Assembly (NCBI RefSeq): GCF_000018285.1
Contig: NC_009901.1
Span: 2,045,001 to 2,109,000 of the forward strand
DNA length: 64,000 bases
Direction of reading: 5' to 3'
From: Shewanella pealeana ATCC 700345
Lineage (GTDB): Bacteria > Pseudomonadota > Gammaproteobacteria > Enterobacterales > Shewanellaceae
Each line of letters opens with the position of its first letter. Position 1 is the stretch's first letter. Positions 52,247-61,915 of the stretch are shown here, in pieces. The translations under genes and the position numbers were made by a program. The notes under the pieces were generated by a model. It saw only the letters and a list, made by a program, of their open reading frames with translations, was not told the DNA's origin and did no database searches.

Positions 52247-52261
52247 GGGGGCATAGCCCCC
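52247..52261. repeat. G-rich hairpin 2 in sulfatase-OMP gap
   Basis: GGGGGC/GCCCCC stem with loop ATA, eleven bases after the sulfatase stop codon. It has the same stem and loop size as the copy at 52147. It could end or protect the sulfatase mRNA. Confidence 0.7.
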
Positions 52262-52271
52262 TGCAGTGAGG

Positions 52272-54323
52272 TTATTTGTTATCTGCTATTGGCAGGATTT
52301 CAAACAGCGGGCTGAAGCTGTCTAGGTTTGGCATGAGCTGTTGGATAAAATCTTGCTGGCCTTTAATCCCAGCTTGCTTGCTCTTAAGTAACTCAGGAAG
52401 TGTTGTTTGGCCCGTCATCACCTTAGCGAGATCCGCTCGGTTGATGTAGAAGGTGGCATCAGCGCCTTTTACCTTATTTGTGGTGATCACACTTGCCATA
52501 TTGCCGTTGGAGATCTCTGAGTAGAAATGTTCATTAGTGTCTGGGTGTACCAAGTTAAAGCTTAAAGTCAGGTTAGCTTCAACCGCTTTTGGCGCATTCA
52601 GGCGAACCGCAACATAATCTAAAATGTTGAGTGTTGGACTGTTAGCCACAATATCGGCTGAGTTCTGCTTGATTGACTCGTGGATCACATTGGTACGTAG
52701 CTCGTAAGCACCCGATAGGTAGGAGTTACGCCACGCCATGGTTTCAGACTGATAACCCTGCTGCTCGAAAGAGTCGGCTAACAGGTCACGTGCTATTTGG
52801 TTATTGGGATCACAGAGCACTACATCGTTAGCAAGTTGAGAAGCCGCTTGGTACTCGCCCTTTTCAAACTGTGCCCGTGCGCCCTTCATCAGGGTATCTA
52901 CGCCAGCAGCTTCCACATAGACACAAGACTTATCCTGGCTAGTCAGCGGGTTAGTGTTAACAGGGTTTAGATCATGGTAACCCAAGTAAAGGTTAACAAC
53001 GGCGCGGGCATTGTGTGAGTATGAGCCGTGGTAGCCATTGGTGTGCCAAGTATCAAATTGCGCCTGAGGAATAATCTTGTCGATCTCACGTCCTACATCA
53101 TTGATAGTGGTGCCGTGGTTGGCTAAACGAAGGGCTTGGTTATGGATAAAGCCGTAATTATCACGTTGCAGTGTGATGTACTCATTAATATCGGCGGTAT
53201 CCCAAACTGGCGCCGAGTGAGAAGAGGTTAACGCTTCAATACGGTCACCATAGGCAAGCTTCATATCGGTTAGGTACTTACTCCATGCAAGGGCATCACG
53301 CACTTTTGCACCACGGAAGGTGTAGATATTATGCATGCCGTGATAGGTCAGCTCACCGGTAAATAGGGTTTTGTACTTCTCTACCCAAGTGATGATCTCA
53401 ACTGGGGCTTCGGCGCCTGGTACGTTGGTAAATTCAAACTCAACGCCATCGATAACATGCTTCTCAATCTTATCGGTAATATCAAGGGTTGGGGTAATTA
53501 GGGTTAAGCCGCCAACAATACCGGGTGTGAGTCCGATAGCGTTATCAACAGTACCGTGGGCATCTTTACCTAGAGTGACACCATATTGGTAGTTTGAGCG
53601 ACGCGACATCGCATTACCCGCTAGCATATTCTCATCAGCGAGTGCTTGCACAAAACCATCTGGAGCAATAATTTTCACATCATCGGCAAAATCATCACTG
53701 AGACCACGAACGCCACCGAAGTGATCGCCATGGGGATGTGAGTAGATCACGGCATGAATTGTGTGGGGAGCTGGAAGGTGTTGCTTGGCAAACTCCCATG
53801 CAAGTTTTGTGGTCTCGTCGAGAAACCCCGGATCGTTTATTACATAGCCGTTGTCTGTTTTAAAGACGGTAAGGTTAGCGATATCGTTACCACGGATCTG
53901 GTACACACCATCAACCACCTCATATAAGCCTTCTGCCTGGTAGTTCATCAAGCCTTGGCGGAAGATAGAGGGATTTACGGTATTAGGAAAATCTGTGGGG
54001 TCGATATCTTGCATCATATCGCTAAACTGCAGACGTGCTTTACCAGCTTGATGATCACCAAATGCGGCGATTAGTCCGCGATTTTGCTGCTCAAAGGCTG
54101 TCATATCTGAAAATGGTAAGCGCTCTGCAAGGGCTTTGTTTGCAGCTATGGTGTGTTTAGTTGCCGCTTTACCCGCGTAAGATGCCATCTCGCCTGCATT
54201 GATATGTTCATGCTCGTGGTTATGCTTTTCTGCCTCATCATGAGAGTGGGCAATAGCATTAAATGAGATCAGGCTAATAATAGCGGCAGCTAAGCTTGTT
54301 CTTTTGATTATTTGATTTTGCAT
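52272..54323 (-). CDS. SdsA-type alkyl sulfatase (metallo-beta-lactamase fold)
   Basis: 683 residues from ATG 54323 (AAGGTGAC eight bases upstream; an in-frame extension to 54356 has no site). A signal peptide ends near residue 25, followed by a His-rich mature start (HSHDEAEKHNHEHEH). The metallo-beta-lactamase zinc motif is H196-x-H198-x-D200-H201 in YSHPHGDHFGG. An alkyl-sulfatase dimerisation domain (about 400-535, VYVEAAGVDTLMKGARAQFE) and a C-terminal SCP2-like lipid-binding domain (about 555-680) follow. The family hydrolyses primary alkyl sulfates such as SDS in the periplasm. It is divergent from a LysR gene that probably controls it. Confidence 0.92.
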   Translation of the reverse strand: MQNQIIKRTSLAAAIISLISFNAIAHSHDEAEKHNHEHEHINAGEMASYAGKAATKHTIAANKALAERLPFSDMTAFEQQNRGLIAAFGDHQAGKARLQFSDMMQDIDPTDFPNTVNPSIFRQGLMNYQAEGLYEVVDGVYQIRGNDIANLTVFKTDNGYVINDPGFLDETTKLAWEFAKQHLPAPHTIHAVIYSHPHGDHFGGVRGLSDDFADDVKIIAPDGFVQALADENMLAGNAMSRRSNYQYGVTLGKDAHGTVDNAIGLTPGIVGGLTLITPTLDITDKIEKHVIDGVEFEFTNVPGAEAPVEIITWVEKYKTLFTGELTYHGMHNIYTFRGAKVRDALAWSKYLTDMKLAYGDRIEALTSSHSAPVWDTADINEYITLQRDNYGFIHNQALRLANHGTTINDVGREIDKIIPQAQFDTWHTNGYHGSYSHNARAVVNLYLGYHDLNPVNTNPLTSQDKSCVYVEAAGVDTLMKGARAQFEKGEYQAASQLANDVVLCDPNNQIARDLLADSFEQQGYQSETMAWRNSYLSGAYELRTNVIHESIKQNSADIVANSPTLNILDYVAVRLNAPKAVEANLTLSFNLVHPDTNEHFYSEISNGNMASVITTNKVKGADATFYINRADLAKVMTGQTTLPELLKSKQAGIKGQQDFIQQLMPNLDSFSPLFEILPIADNK

Positions 54324-54457
54324 ATGGGTCACCTTCGAGTCTAAGTCTATGAACATTATGGATCTTCTTGGGAGAAGCCATTGGTTGCTAAGTGTTTTTA
54401 TCTTGGTGATAGAGTAGGCTTTTCAGATGAATGAACCAATAAACTCAGCTTTAGTTG

Positions 54458-54480
54458 ATACATAACTATTTCGTATGTAT
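54458..54480. promoter_or_regulatory. LysR-type operator between sulfatase and regulator genes
   Basis: ATACATA (54458-54464) and TATGTAT (54474-54480) form a perfect 7-bp inverted repeat with 9 nt between, including a T-N11-A core. It lies just before a TATAAT (54494-54499) of the regulator gene, so it may autoregulate and also act on the sulfatase promoter. Confidence 0.65.
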
Positions 54481-54531
54481 TGGCGTTATTATGTATAATT
54501 AATGCTTCTGTATTAGCGGTGAGAGAATTGC

Positions 54532-55446
54532 GTGGGCAACAATATGGATAAAAGATTCGATTTCAATTTGTTAGTGATTTTTTTAGAGGTTTACCAGCTT
54601 AGATCTATTACTCTAGCTGCTGACTCCTTAGGTTTAACTCAGCCGGGCGTCAGTGCGGCATTAAAACGCCTACAAGCTACACTCGGAGTAGAGCTTTTTG
54701 TTCGTGAAGGTCGTGGTATTTCACCAACCAACGCGGCGATTCAGCTAGCGAGTCAAGTCTCACCGGCCTACAACACGGTTAACAGTGCACTGAGCAATGT
54801 GGCAGGTTTTGACAAGCAGACACCGCGCTCGTTTCTAGTCTATGTCGATGAACCTATGATGAATCTGCTGCAACCTTTAGCTGAACAAGATAGCGATATG
54901 GGCAACTGTGAGATTATGTTTCAACTGCCCCCGATTGAAGAGGAACGACTGCTACAGCAGTTGAGTTTGCAAAAGGCTGACTTAGCGATAGACGTTGGAC
55001 AGTTGCCTAGCCTTTCTTACTCTAATCAACTTTTTTACCGTGAAAGCGTCACCATGATTTGCCGTAAGGGTCATCCGCGTATTAATGGCAAGATAGGCAA
55101 AATTCAGTTTTACCAAGAGAAACATATTACTTTGCAGATCCGCCGCGCGACGCTAACTGCACTGGATTTTTTCACCGAGGAAGTGATCGGTGAACGTAAG
55201 GTTAGCTGTGAGTGTCACTCATTACTCTCTATGATGGCGCTGGTTTCTGAAAGTGATTGTATTGCTATCACCTCAAGGAGTATCGCTGATAAGTATGCAG
55301 ATAAATTTGGTCTTCAAAGTATCGAGCCGCCCTTTAACACTAAGCCTGTGCTACATAATATGATGTGGCACAAACGTAATGAGTTTAACCCTGCACATAC
55401 TTGGCTTAGGGAAAAGCTAAACCAATTGGTGAAGCAATGGAATTAG
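54532..55446 (+). CDS. LysR-family regulator of the alkyl sulfatase module
   Basis: 304 residues. The start is GTG 54532 with GAGAGA five bases upstream; ATG 54544 is also in frame but too far from the site. The helix-turn-helix covers about residues 15-50 (SITLAADSLGLTQPGVSAALK). The effector-binding domain is at about 95-300. Its position, divergent from the sulfatase gene and next to the FadL gene, makes it the likely regulator of both. Confidence 0.87.
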   Translation: MGNNMDKRFDFNLLVIFLEVYQLRSITLAADSLGLTQPGVSAALKRLQATLGVELFVREGRGISPTNAAIQLASQVSPAYNTVNSALSNVAGFDKQTPRSFLVYVDEPMMNLLQPLAEQDSDMGNCEIMFQLPPIEEERLLQQLSLQKADLAIDVGQLPSLSYSNQLFYRESVTMICRKGHPRINGKIGKIQFYQEKHITLQIRRATLTALDFFTEEVIGERKVSCECHSLLSMMALVSESDCIAITSRSIADKYADKFGLQSIEPPFNTKPVLHNMMWHKRNEFNPAHTWLREKLNQLVKQWN

Positions 55447-55615
55447 TTATATAGCTTATAATTCGTTAGCTTATTCCGCTAATCTTAGAGCCGTAAAATG
55501 GACTTCATAGAAATATACTAAGAGCTATTTTTTAGTGATGTAATCAAAAAATAGCTCTTAGCCGCTTATTTACTCGGGTGATGTGGCATGGTTTTAAGCC
55601 GAAGGGGGATTAAAT

Positions 55616-56758
55616 TTAAAAACTTAATGAAACTGTGATGAAGTGAATGCGGTTTTCGCTGTAGAAACCTTGTGGTTGAATTGGGTTTAAGCTGCCATTA
55701 GTAGTTCCATCAATATGGCCATCACCGAGTGATTGATACTGGTAGGCGATACCGAGTACCGAGCCACTATCTAGCGTCTTTAACGCTCCTAAACCGAATC
55801 GCCACTGCTTATCCAGTGGAAGAACCACATCTCTATCTGCTGAGTCTAGCGGGCTGGAGTCAAAGCTTAAACCTGATTGTAGCGTCCACTCATTTAGCTG
55901 GTAACTCAGAGCCATTCCTGCGCCCCACGTATCAGTGTATTTGTCGTTATAACGGCTCCACTGCTGCCAGTTAGCACTCATCATCAGGGTTAGATCGCTT
56001 GTCAATTGGTGCTCGATCCCAAGATCAACACTCTGAGGCCAATTAACATCCATACTCTGAGGTTCGGGCAGGTGTGTGGCGAGAGCAAGTTCATGCTTAC
56101 CGCCATAGTTATAGGTCAAACCTAAGTTAGTGCTATCGGATAACTGGTACATGGCGCCTAGCGCAAATGAGGGAGTCCAGTTATTGCCCGCTATGGTGTT
56201 TGCCTGCTCGGTTCCCTGAAATAAATCAATCTGAAGATCGGCATATTGAGCAATCACAGAGGCACCTAAAGAGAGCTTGTCATTGAGCTGATATGACGCC
56301 GATGCGGTGATATTTACAATGGCGATATTGTTCTCATTGATGATATTAGCTGGACCACCCGCGACGCCATTATCATAGCTCATCCCCAATCCACCAGGAG
56401 AGTGCATCGCAATACCTGCAACCCAGTCATCATTGAGTCTTTTGGCGTAGGATAGATGAGGCATAAACTGCCCCGCGGTGCCCGTTGTCCCTTCACCCAT
56501 CGCCTCACGTTCAAACTCAGACTTTACATCTAAATATTGCACGCCAATTACCGTGCTGCTATCGGTGATCCCCGACAGCGCAGCAGGGTTGGTTACCACT
56601 GCCGATGCATCACGGTTGTTGGTCACGTTGGCAGCACCTGCTGTGGCAACACTTTCTGCCGTACCTATTTGTGAAAGACCTAAGCCAGCAGCGCTAACTG
56701 AGGTTGCAATAAGGCTGCCGCCTAAAGTTAACGCCAGAGTTAGTTTGTTTAAGTTCAT
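55616..56758 (-). CDS. FadL/OmpP1-family outer-membrane transporter
   Basis: 380 residues. The signal peptide ends near SVSA; the mature start AGLGLSQIGTAESVATAGAANVTNNRDASAVVTNPAAL (short motif NPAAL) is the FadL plug with its NPA signature. A 14-strand barrel region follows, ending in F. FadL-type porins import hydrophobic molecules such as long-chain fatty acids, so here it may pass alkyl sulfates or the alcohols released from them. It is the last gene of the OMP-adaptor-RND-FadL row. Confidence 0.9.
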   Translation of the reverse strand: MNLNKLTLALTLGGSLIATSVSAAGLGLSQIGTAESVATAGAANVTNNRDASAVVTNPAALSGITDSSTVIGVQYLDVKSEFEREAMGEGTTGTAGQFMPHLSYAKRLNDDWVAGIAMHSPGGLGMSYDNGVAGGPANIINENNIAIVNITASASYQLNDKLSLGASVIAQYADLQIDLFQGTEQANTIAGNNWTPSFALGAMYQLSDSTNLGLTYNYGGKHELALATHLPEPQSMDVNWPQSVDLGIEHQLTSDLTLMMSANWQQWSRYNDKYTDTWGAGMALSYQLNEWTLQSGLSFDSSPLDSADRDVVLPLDKQWRFGLGALKTLDSGSVLGIAYQYQSLGDGHIDGTTNGSLNPIQPQGFYSENRIHFITVSLSF

Positions 56759-56825
56759 TATTTCAATTCCAAAAAAGGGGAAAGTTCAGCAGAGCATAGG
56801 GTCATGCTCTGCTGATATGTGTTGA

Positions 56826-59800
56826 TTAGCAGCGGGACTCGTCACAGCTAGGTACACGATGGATCATGGTGTACATCACAGGGATAACGATAAGGGTTAA
56901 GATGGTGGCAAAGGTTAGACCCGCCATCATGGCGACCGCCATCGCTTGGAAGAAACCATCGGTGATGAGTGGGATCATGCCAAGCACAGTGGTGACCGCC
57001 GCCATGCTCACAGGGCGCACCCTAGAGACTGACGCATCGATAACGGCTGCGTAATCTTCTTTGCCCTCCTTGATCTGCAGTTTTATCTCCTCAACCAATA
57101 CAATGGCATTTTTAATCAACATACCGGTTAAGCTCATGGTGCCTAGCAGCGCTAGGAAGGTGAATGGCATATTGGCGCTGTAGAGGCCGACAACTACACC
57201 AATAATGGCAAAGGGCACCACGGTCCAGATCACCGCTGCATCTTTAAATGAGCTAAACAGTAAAATGGTAATTAAAATCATCACCAGATAACCGCCAGAT
57301 AGCTTCTCTCCAAGTGCCACCAGTGCATCTACTGAGGTTTCATGTTTGCCGCCCCAGGGCATGGTGTAGCCCTCTGGCAGCTCAATGGATTCAACTTCTG
57401 CTTTAAAAGATTGCAGCACGGCGGCGGTAGTGAGATCACCCATCTGATCTTCATCAGTCATCACCATTACGGTACGTTTTCTATCACGACGCATAATGAT
57501 GGGATCTTCAAACTCCACATCGAAGCTATGGACTACTTGAGAAAGGCTGACATAACTTTGTAGTTGGTGACTCCAGACTTGGATCTCCATGATGCCATTG
57601 ATATCAGTACGCTCAGCCTCGGGAGGCTGCACTATGATAGGCATCAGGTCTGAGCCTTCTCGATAGAGGCCAACGCTACGACCGGAGAAGTTAGCGAGTA
57701 GGGCGCTATCGACTTGAGACTTGCTGATCCCTAAGTTGCGGGCCGCTTCTACATTAAAGTCTGGTCGGATAACTTTTGTACGCTCACGCCAGTCATCACG
57801 TACAGCGGTCGCTCCCTCATGGCGAGCCATAATCGCTTTAGCTTGATTGGATAGATCGCGCAGCACTTCAGGATCTGGACCTTGGAATCTCGCTTCAATG
57901 CGACCATCAGGAGCTGGGCCCATCTCGAAGCGTTTGAAGTTGTAGTTAGCACCAGCAAAGTTATCTTCAAGCAGGGCTCTAACGTCAGTCATCACATCGG
58001 TGAGCTTGTCCATATCCTTGATGGTGACCATTAGGTTGCCGTAGTTGTTGTACATCTTCTCCGGCTTGTAGGCGAGCATGAAGCGTACATGTCCGCCACC
58101 CACACTTGATGCAACTTGGGTGACTTCGGGATGGGAGAGTACCAGCTGCTCCATCGCTTGGATCTCCTCTGCCGTGGCGCGAATATCTGTGCTGTATGGC
58201 AGCCAAGTATCTACCATAAACTTAGGTAGGTTCATCGGTGGGAAGAACTCATTTTTGAGCATCCCAAAACCTTTTACCGAACCAAGTAGCAGGACAAGCA
58301 GCACTAGCATGGTTGTTTTTCTGCGGCGGATACAGATCTTCAAGAACTTGCGATAGCTGGTAAAGATAACGCCCTTGTAAGGGTCAACCTCTTCACCCTC
58401 TGTGGCAGGTTTTGTATTCTTGAAGAAGATAGCGGCTAAAAATGGGGTCGTGGTGATGGCGGTGATCCAGCTTAGGGTTAGCGAGATCAAGACTACCCAG
58501 AATAGGCTACCGACGAGCTCTCCAGAGATATCTTCAGACAGGCCAATAGGCGCAAAGGCGGTTACGGCGATAACAGTTGCACCTAGCAGTGGCCACTTGG
58601 TTTGTTCGACAATATCGATAGCGGCGCGAAAGCGTGATTTGCCCCGCTGCATCCCTATCAATATCCCCTCGACCACCACGATGGCGTTATCGACCAGCAT
58701 ACCCAGCGCGATAATCAAGGCACCCAGCGAAATTCGCTGCAGATCTATGCCCATTTGCTCCATGAAGATAAAGGTACCGGTTACCGAGAGGATCAGTACG
58801 ATACCGATAATGATGCCGCTCTTAAGGCCCATGGTCAGAAGGAGTACGCCGATCACAATGGCGACCGCTTCAATTAAGCTCCAGACAAAGCCATCAACGG
58901 CTTTTTCTACTTGGGTAGGTTGATTATAGATATTCTCCATCTCAATACCCACAGGCTGCTTATTAAGCATGCTGTCGATATGGGCTTGAACTCGAGCGCC
59001 TACCTCTATTACGTTTTCGCCCGGCATAAATGAGACGCCAAATTCAAGTGCAGGTAGGCCATTCATCGACATCAGCTTAGTGGGAACCTCCACATAGCCT
59101 CGGCGGATTTCGGCGACATCACCAAGCAATATTCGTGCAGAAGCGCCTACTGGGCTGATCACTAGATCTCTTAACTCTGAGATATCTTGAAATTCACCGG
59201 TAGGGAAGAGCCTGACGGTATCATCTTGAATACGTACTCGTCCGGCGTTGGACACAGTGTTTTGCTGTTGCAGTAGCGCAGTTATGTGATCGATGGGAAT
59301 ATTAAGCGCGGCAATCTTACTATTGGAGATCTCAACAAACACTTGCTGCTGCTGAATACCGCCAATCATCACCTTGCTGACCCCCTCTAAGGTGACCACA
59401 TCACGTCTGAGTTGATCGGCAAACTGTTCAAGTTCTGCCATCTCATAGCCGTCACCGGTAATGCCCCAGATCATGCCGTAGACATCACCAAAATCATCGT
59501 TAACAATCGGTTTTGACGCGCCTGGTGGTAGGGTGCGTAGATCGCCAATTTTGCGCCTGACCTCATCCCAAATTTGCGGCAGATGTAAGCTGGTGTACTC
59601 AGACTCCATCATCACATCGACCTGTGACAGTCCAGCGGTACTCACCGATTTAATCCATTTGACTGAAGGAAGTTGCTGCAGGGCACTTTCGATAAGCAGT
59701 GTGACCTCTTCCTCAACCTGCTCAGGCGAGGCGCCCGGATAAGCGGTGACAATTAGCGCAGAGCGGGGGGTAAACTCAGGATCCTCTAATCTGCCTAAAT

Positions 59801-59951
59801 CGTTAAAGGCCAGTATGCCACCAATGGCCAGTACCATGATGATAAGCCAGCTAACCACAGAGTTACGCATCGAGTAACCGGCGATGCCCCCGCCCTCGCA
59901 CTCGGCATTGATATCATCAGGTTTCTCGGTTGTTTGTGTGTGATTAGCCAT
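56826..59951 (-). CDS. RND-family efflux pump, inner-membrane permease
   Basis: 1041 residues, the usual RND length. There are twelve membrane segments in two halves (first at about 32-50, then 355-490; second at about 545-565, then 890-1020). RND motifs include LGALIIALGMLVDNAIVVVE (motif D, about 410-430) with the charged relay Asp, and a repeat MSLTGMLIKNAIVLVEE in the second half. It exports its substrate with the adaptor encoded upstream; the stop of that gene overlaps its ATG by one base (TAATG), so translation is coupled. A TolC-type outer channel is not in the window. Confidence 0.93.
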   Translation of the reverse strand: MANHTQTTEKPDDINAECEGGGIAGYSMRNSVVSWLIIMVLAIGGILAFNDLGRLEDPEFTPRSALIVTAYPGASPEQVEEEVTLLIESALQQLPSVKWIKSVSTAGLSQVDVMMESEYTSLHLPQIWDEVRRKIGDLRTLPPGASKPIVNDDFGDVYGMIWGITGDGYEMAELEQFADQLRRDVVTLEGVSKVMIGGIQQQQVFVEISNSKIAALNIPIDHITALLQQQNTVSNAGRVRIQDDTVRLFPTGEFQDISELRDLVISPVGASARILLGDVAEIRRGYVEVPTKLMSMNGLPALEFGVSFMPGENVIEVGARVQAHIDSMLNKQPVGIEMENIYNQPTQVEKAVDGFVWSLIEAVAIVIGVLLLTMGLKSGIIIGIVLILSVTGTFIFMEQMGIDLQRISLGALIIALGMLVDNAIVVVEGILIGMQRGKSRFRAAIDIVEQTKWPLLGATVIAVTAFAPIGLSEDISGELVGSLFWVVLISLTLSWITAITTTPFLAAIFFKNTKPATEGEEVDPYKGVIFTSYRKFLKICIRRRKTTMLVLLVLLLGSVKGFGMLKNEFFPPMNLPKFMVDTWLPYSTDIRATAEEIQAMEQLVLSHPEVTQVASSVGGGHVRFMLAYKPEKMYNNYGNLMVTIKDMDKLTDVMTDVRALLEDNFAGANYNFKRFEMGPAPDGRIEARFQGPDPEVLRDLSNQAKAIMARHEGATAVRDDWRERTKVIRPDFNVEAARNLGISKSQVDSALLANFSGRSVGLYREGSDLMPIIVQPPEAERTDINGIMEIQVWSHQLQSYVSLSQVVHSFDVEFEDPIIMRRDRKRTVMVMTDEDQMGDLTTAAVLQSFKAEVESIELPEGYTMPWGGKHETSVDALVALGEKLSGGYLVMILITILLFSSFKDAAVIWTVVPFAIIGVVVGLYSANMPFTFLALLGTMSLTGMLIKNAIVLVEEIKLQIKEGKEDYAAVIDASVSRVRPVSMAAVTTVLGMIPLITDGFFQAMAVAMMAGLTFATILTLIVIPVMYTMIHRVPSCDESRC

Positions 59952-61057
59952 TATAAGCCTCGCTCACGTTGCAGTTCTTTGACCTGCTGGTTAGAGACGA
60001 TATGGTTGGTGCCTGCAGCGATGACCCTGTCACCGACCTCTAGGCCGGAATTGATTATCGCCCCCGATGTCAGCAGACGGGTGACGTTGACCTCTCTAAG
60101 GTGAGTTCTGTTTTCACTATCGAGTACCCAGACAAACTCCTTGCCGTCACTGAGGCTGCTGGTCTCTTGGCTGAAGATTGCCCCGACTGGTGCAATAACA
60201 AGTTCGCTATTGCCCAGTTGATCGCCAGCAAGTACTGTTTGAACCTTCGCGCTCATCCCCGGTAGCACTCGCATACCGTCTTTGGCCATGACTGAGAGCG
60301 TGACTCTAAAACTCAAGGCGCCTGAGCTGGTGGATTTGCGCATCTCTTTAAACGTGGCGGTGAGCGGTTTTTCTGGGTAGCTATCTAAGATGACCTGGGT
60401 GGAGAGTTCACTAAACTTATCTGGATCAAACTGCTTTAGTAGCTTTTCTGGCAGATCGAATTGGATATCACTAACCTTGTCATTTTGAAACTCAACGATA
60501 GGTTGAGTTGCCGCAACATGGTCGTGATCTTCACTGTGAATTTGTGCAACGACGCCATCATAGGGAGCGTAGATCTTTGTGTACTTAAGGTTCTGGCTGG
60601 CTCTATCAAGGTTGGCTTTAGCCATCAACATCTCGGCGCGAGAGGTATCGAATTCGGCCTTTGTTGCTAGCCCCTTAGGCACTAATGTTGTATTACGATC
60701 ATGCTGAGCCACAGCGAGTTCGTGCTTAGCACGGGCATCATCGAGATGGATATTGAAATCGGTGGGATCGAGTTCTGCAATGAGCGTACCTGCTTCAACA
60801 CGTTTTCCTTCGGTCACATAACGCTTAGTGATCTGTCCTGGCACTCTAAATGCCAAAGAGGTACTGGCGTTGGCCGATACCTGAGCGGGAAAACTACGCT
60901 GTACACTGCCAGCTGCGCTAACTACAGTGGCTATTTTTGCCGGTCTGACAACATCGTTTTTGGCTTCCTCTTCCGGCTCGTTGCCACAGCCAAAGAGAAC
61001 GGGTGTCGTTAATACTAGTGTCGTGGTTAATAACCAAGGTTTAGAAAGGTGTTTCAT
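59951..61057 (-). CDS. RND efflux periplasmic adaptor, lipoprotein
   Basis: 368 residues. The N-terminus is a lipoprotein signal with lipobox LFGC (lipidated C24). A membrane-fusion-protein core follows: barrel-sandwich hybrid (ITKRYVTEGKRVEAGTLIAELD), coiled-coil hairpin (about 90-150), and the second lipoyl half (KIYAPYDGVVAQIHSEDHDH). A beta barrel and membrane-proximal domain end the protein. It links the RND pump to an outer channel. It is 57 bp downstream of the OMP copy 2 gene. Confidence 0.92.
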   Translation of the reverse strand: MKHLSKPWLLTTTLVLTTPVLFGCGNEPEEEAKNDVVRPAKIATVVSAAGSVQRSFPAQVSANASTSLAFRVPGQITKRYVTEGKRVEAGTLIAELDPTDFNIHLDDARAKHELAVAQHDRNTTLVPKGLATKAEFDTSRAEMLMAKANLDRASQNLKYTKIYAPYDGVVAQIHSEDHDHVAATQPIVEFQNDKVSDIQFDLPEKLLKQFDPDKFSELSTQVILDSYPEKPLTATFKEMRKSTSSGALSFRVTLSVMAKDGMRVLPGMSAKVQTVLAGDQLGNSELVIAPVGAIFSQETSSLSDGKEFVWVLDSENRTHLREVNVTRLLTSGAIINSGLEVGDRVIAAGTNHIVSNQQVKELQRERGL

Positions 61058-61114
61058 AGATACTCCACAAGCTTTTATTAGGGGGAGGGCATAAGTTACG
61101 CGTAGTCGTATTGT

Positions 61115-61915
61115 CTAAAACTGCTGGTTGTACTCTAGACGGAAGTCGCCATCAGCAAATTGGTTTTGGCTGGCGTTATACCAGAGGCGGAAGTTTTGAG
61201 TTGGAGTCATCTGCCAGCTCAGAATAAACTCATGAGTTAATCCATTGCTGCCTTTTAGGTTTTCTGTGTAGTGAACATCACCAAAAACGGCTTGAGTATA
61301 GATGGGGTTGTAGTTTGCCCAGATGGTGTCTGTTAACTGGAACTTGTTATAAAGAGTGAAGCTTGCGAAGACAAAGTCGGAATGGAGTCCAGATGCTTCA
61401 TTGGTGGCTGAATGCTTTGAACCATCATTGTATTCAACACCTGCCGCAATAATGGGAAATGCTTGCCAAATTCCCACCTTGGGGAGCGCCTGTATCATTC
61501 CTAAAGATGCAGTGCCGGAGTTCGTATCGAAGTTATGAATAACATCCATCGATATGCCGCGACCATTAGTCATATCGACATCAAACTTTCGAAAGCGAAG
61601 CTCAGATATTCCATTGTTGGCACTTTCTGGTGTTAGGGAACTAGAGCCTTGATGCTTCATGTGTTCGCCATAGATCCCCTTGACCTCAAAAAGGAACATT
61701 GACATATCTGTAGCAGAGCCGGTGTCTAAGGTCTTACCCAGCTTTAAATTGATGCCATTAGTACCGTATGAAACGCCAAGCTGTGTGTAAACCGCAAGAG
61801 GATCTGACATATCTTGTGTTTCTGTATCATCTGCGGCGATAGCCTGTGAGATCGTTGCTATCGTTGCTATCGAGGCTAGGGCTAACCCTTTAGCCAGAGT
61901 GGGAATATGTTTCAT
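61115..61915 (-). CDS. Small outer-membrane protein, copy 2
   Basis: 266 residues with a signal peptide (about 1-27) and mature start DDTETQDMSDPLAVYTQLGV, a beta-barrel pattern and the terminal aromatic EYNQQF. It is paralogous to the protein at 51,355. It is the first gene of the row that encodes the adaptor, RND pump and FadL protein, so it is probably expressed with them. No named function is known to me. Confidence 0.72.
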   Translation of the reverse strand: MKHIPTLAKGLALASIATIATISQAIAADDTETQDMSDPLAVYTQLGVSYGTNGINLKLGKTLDTGSATDMSMFLFEVKGIYGEHMKHQGSSSLTPESANNGISELRFRKFDVDMTNGRGISMDVIHNFDTNSGTASLGMIQALPKVGIWQAFPIIAAGVEYNDGSKHSATNEASGLHSDFVFASFTLYNKFQLTDTIWANYNPIYTQAVFGDVHYTENLKGSNGLTHEFILSWQMTPTQNFRLWYNASQNQFADGDFRLEYNQQF

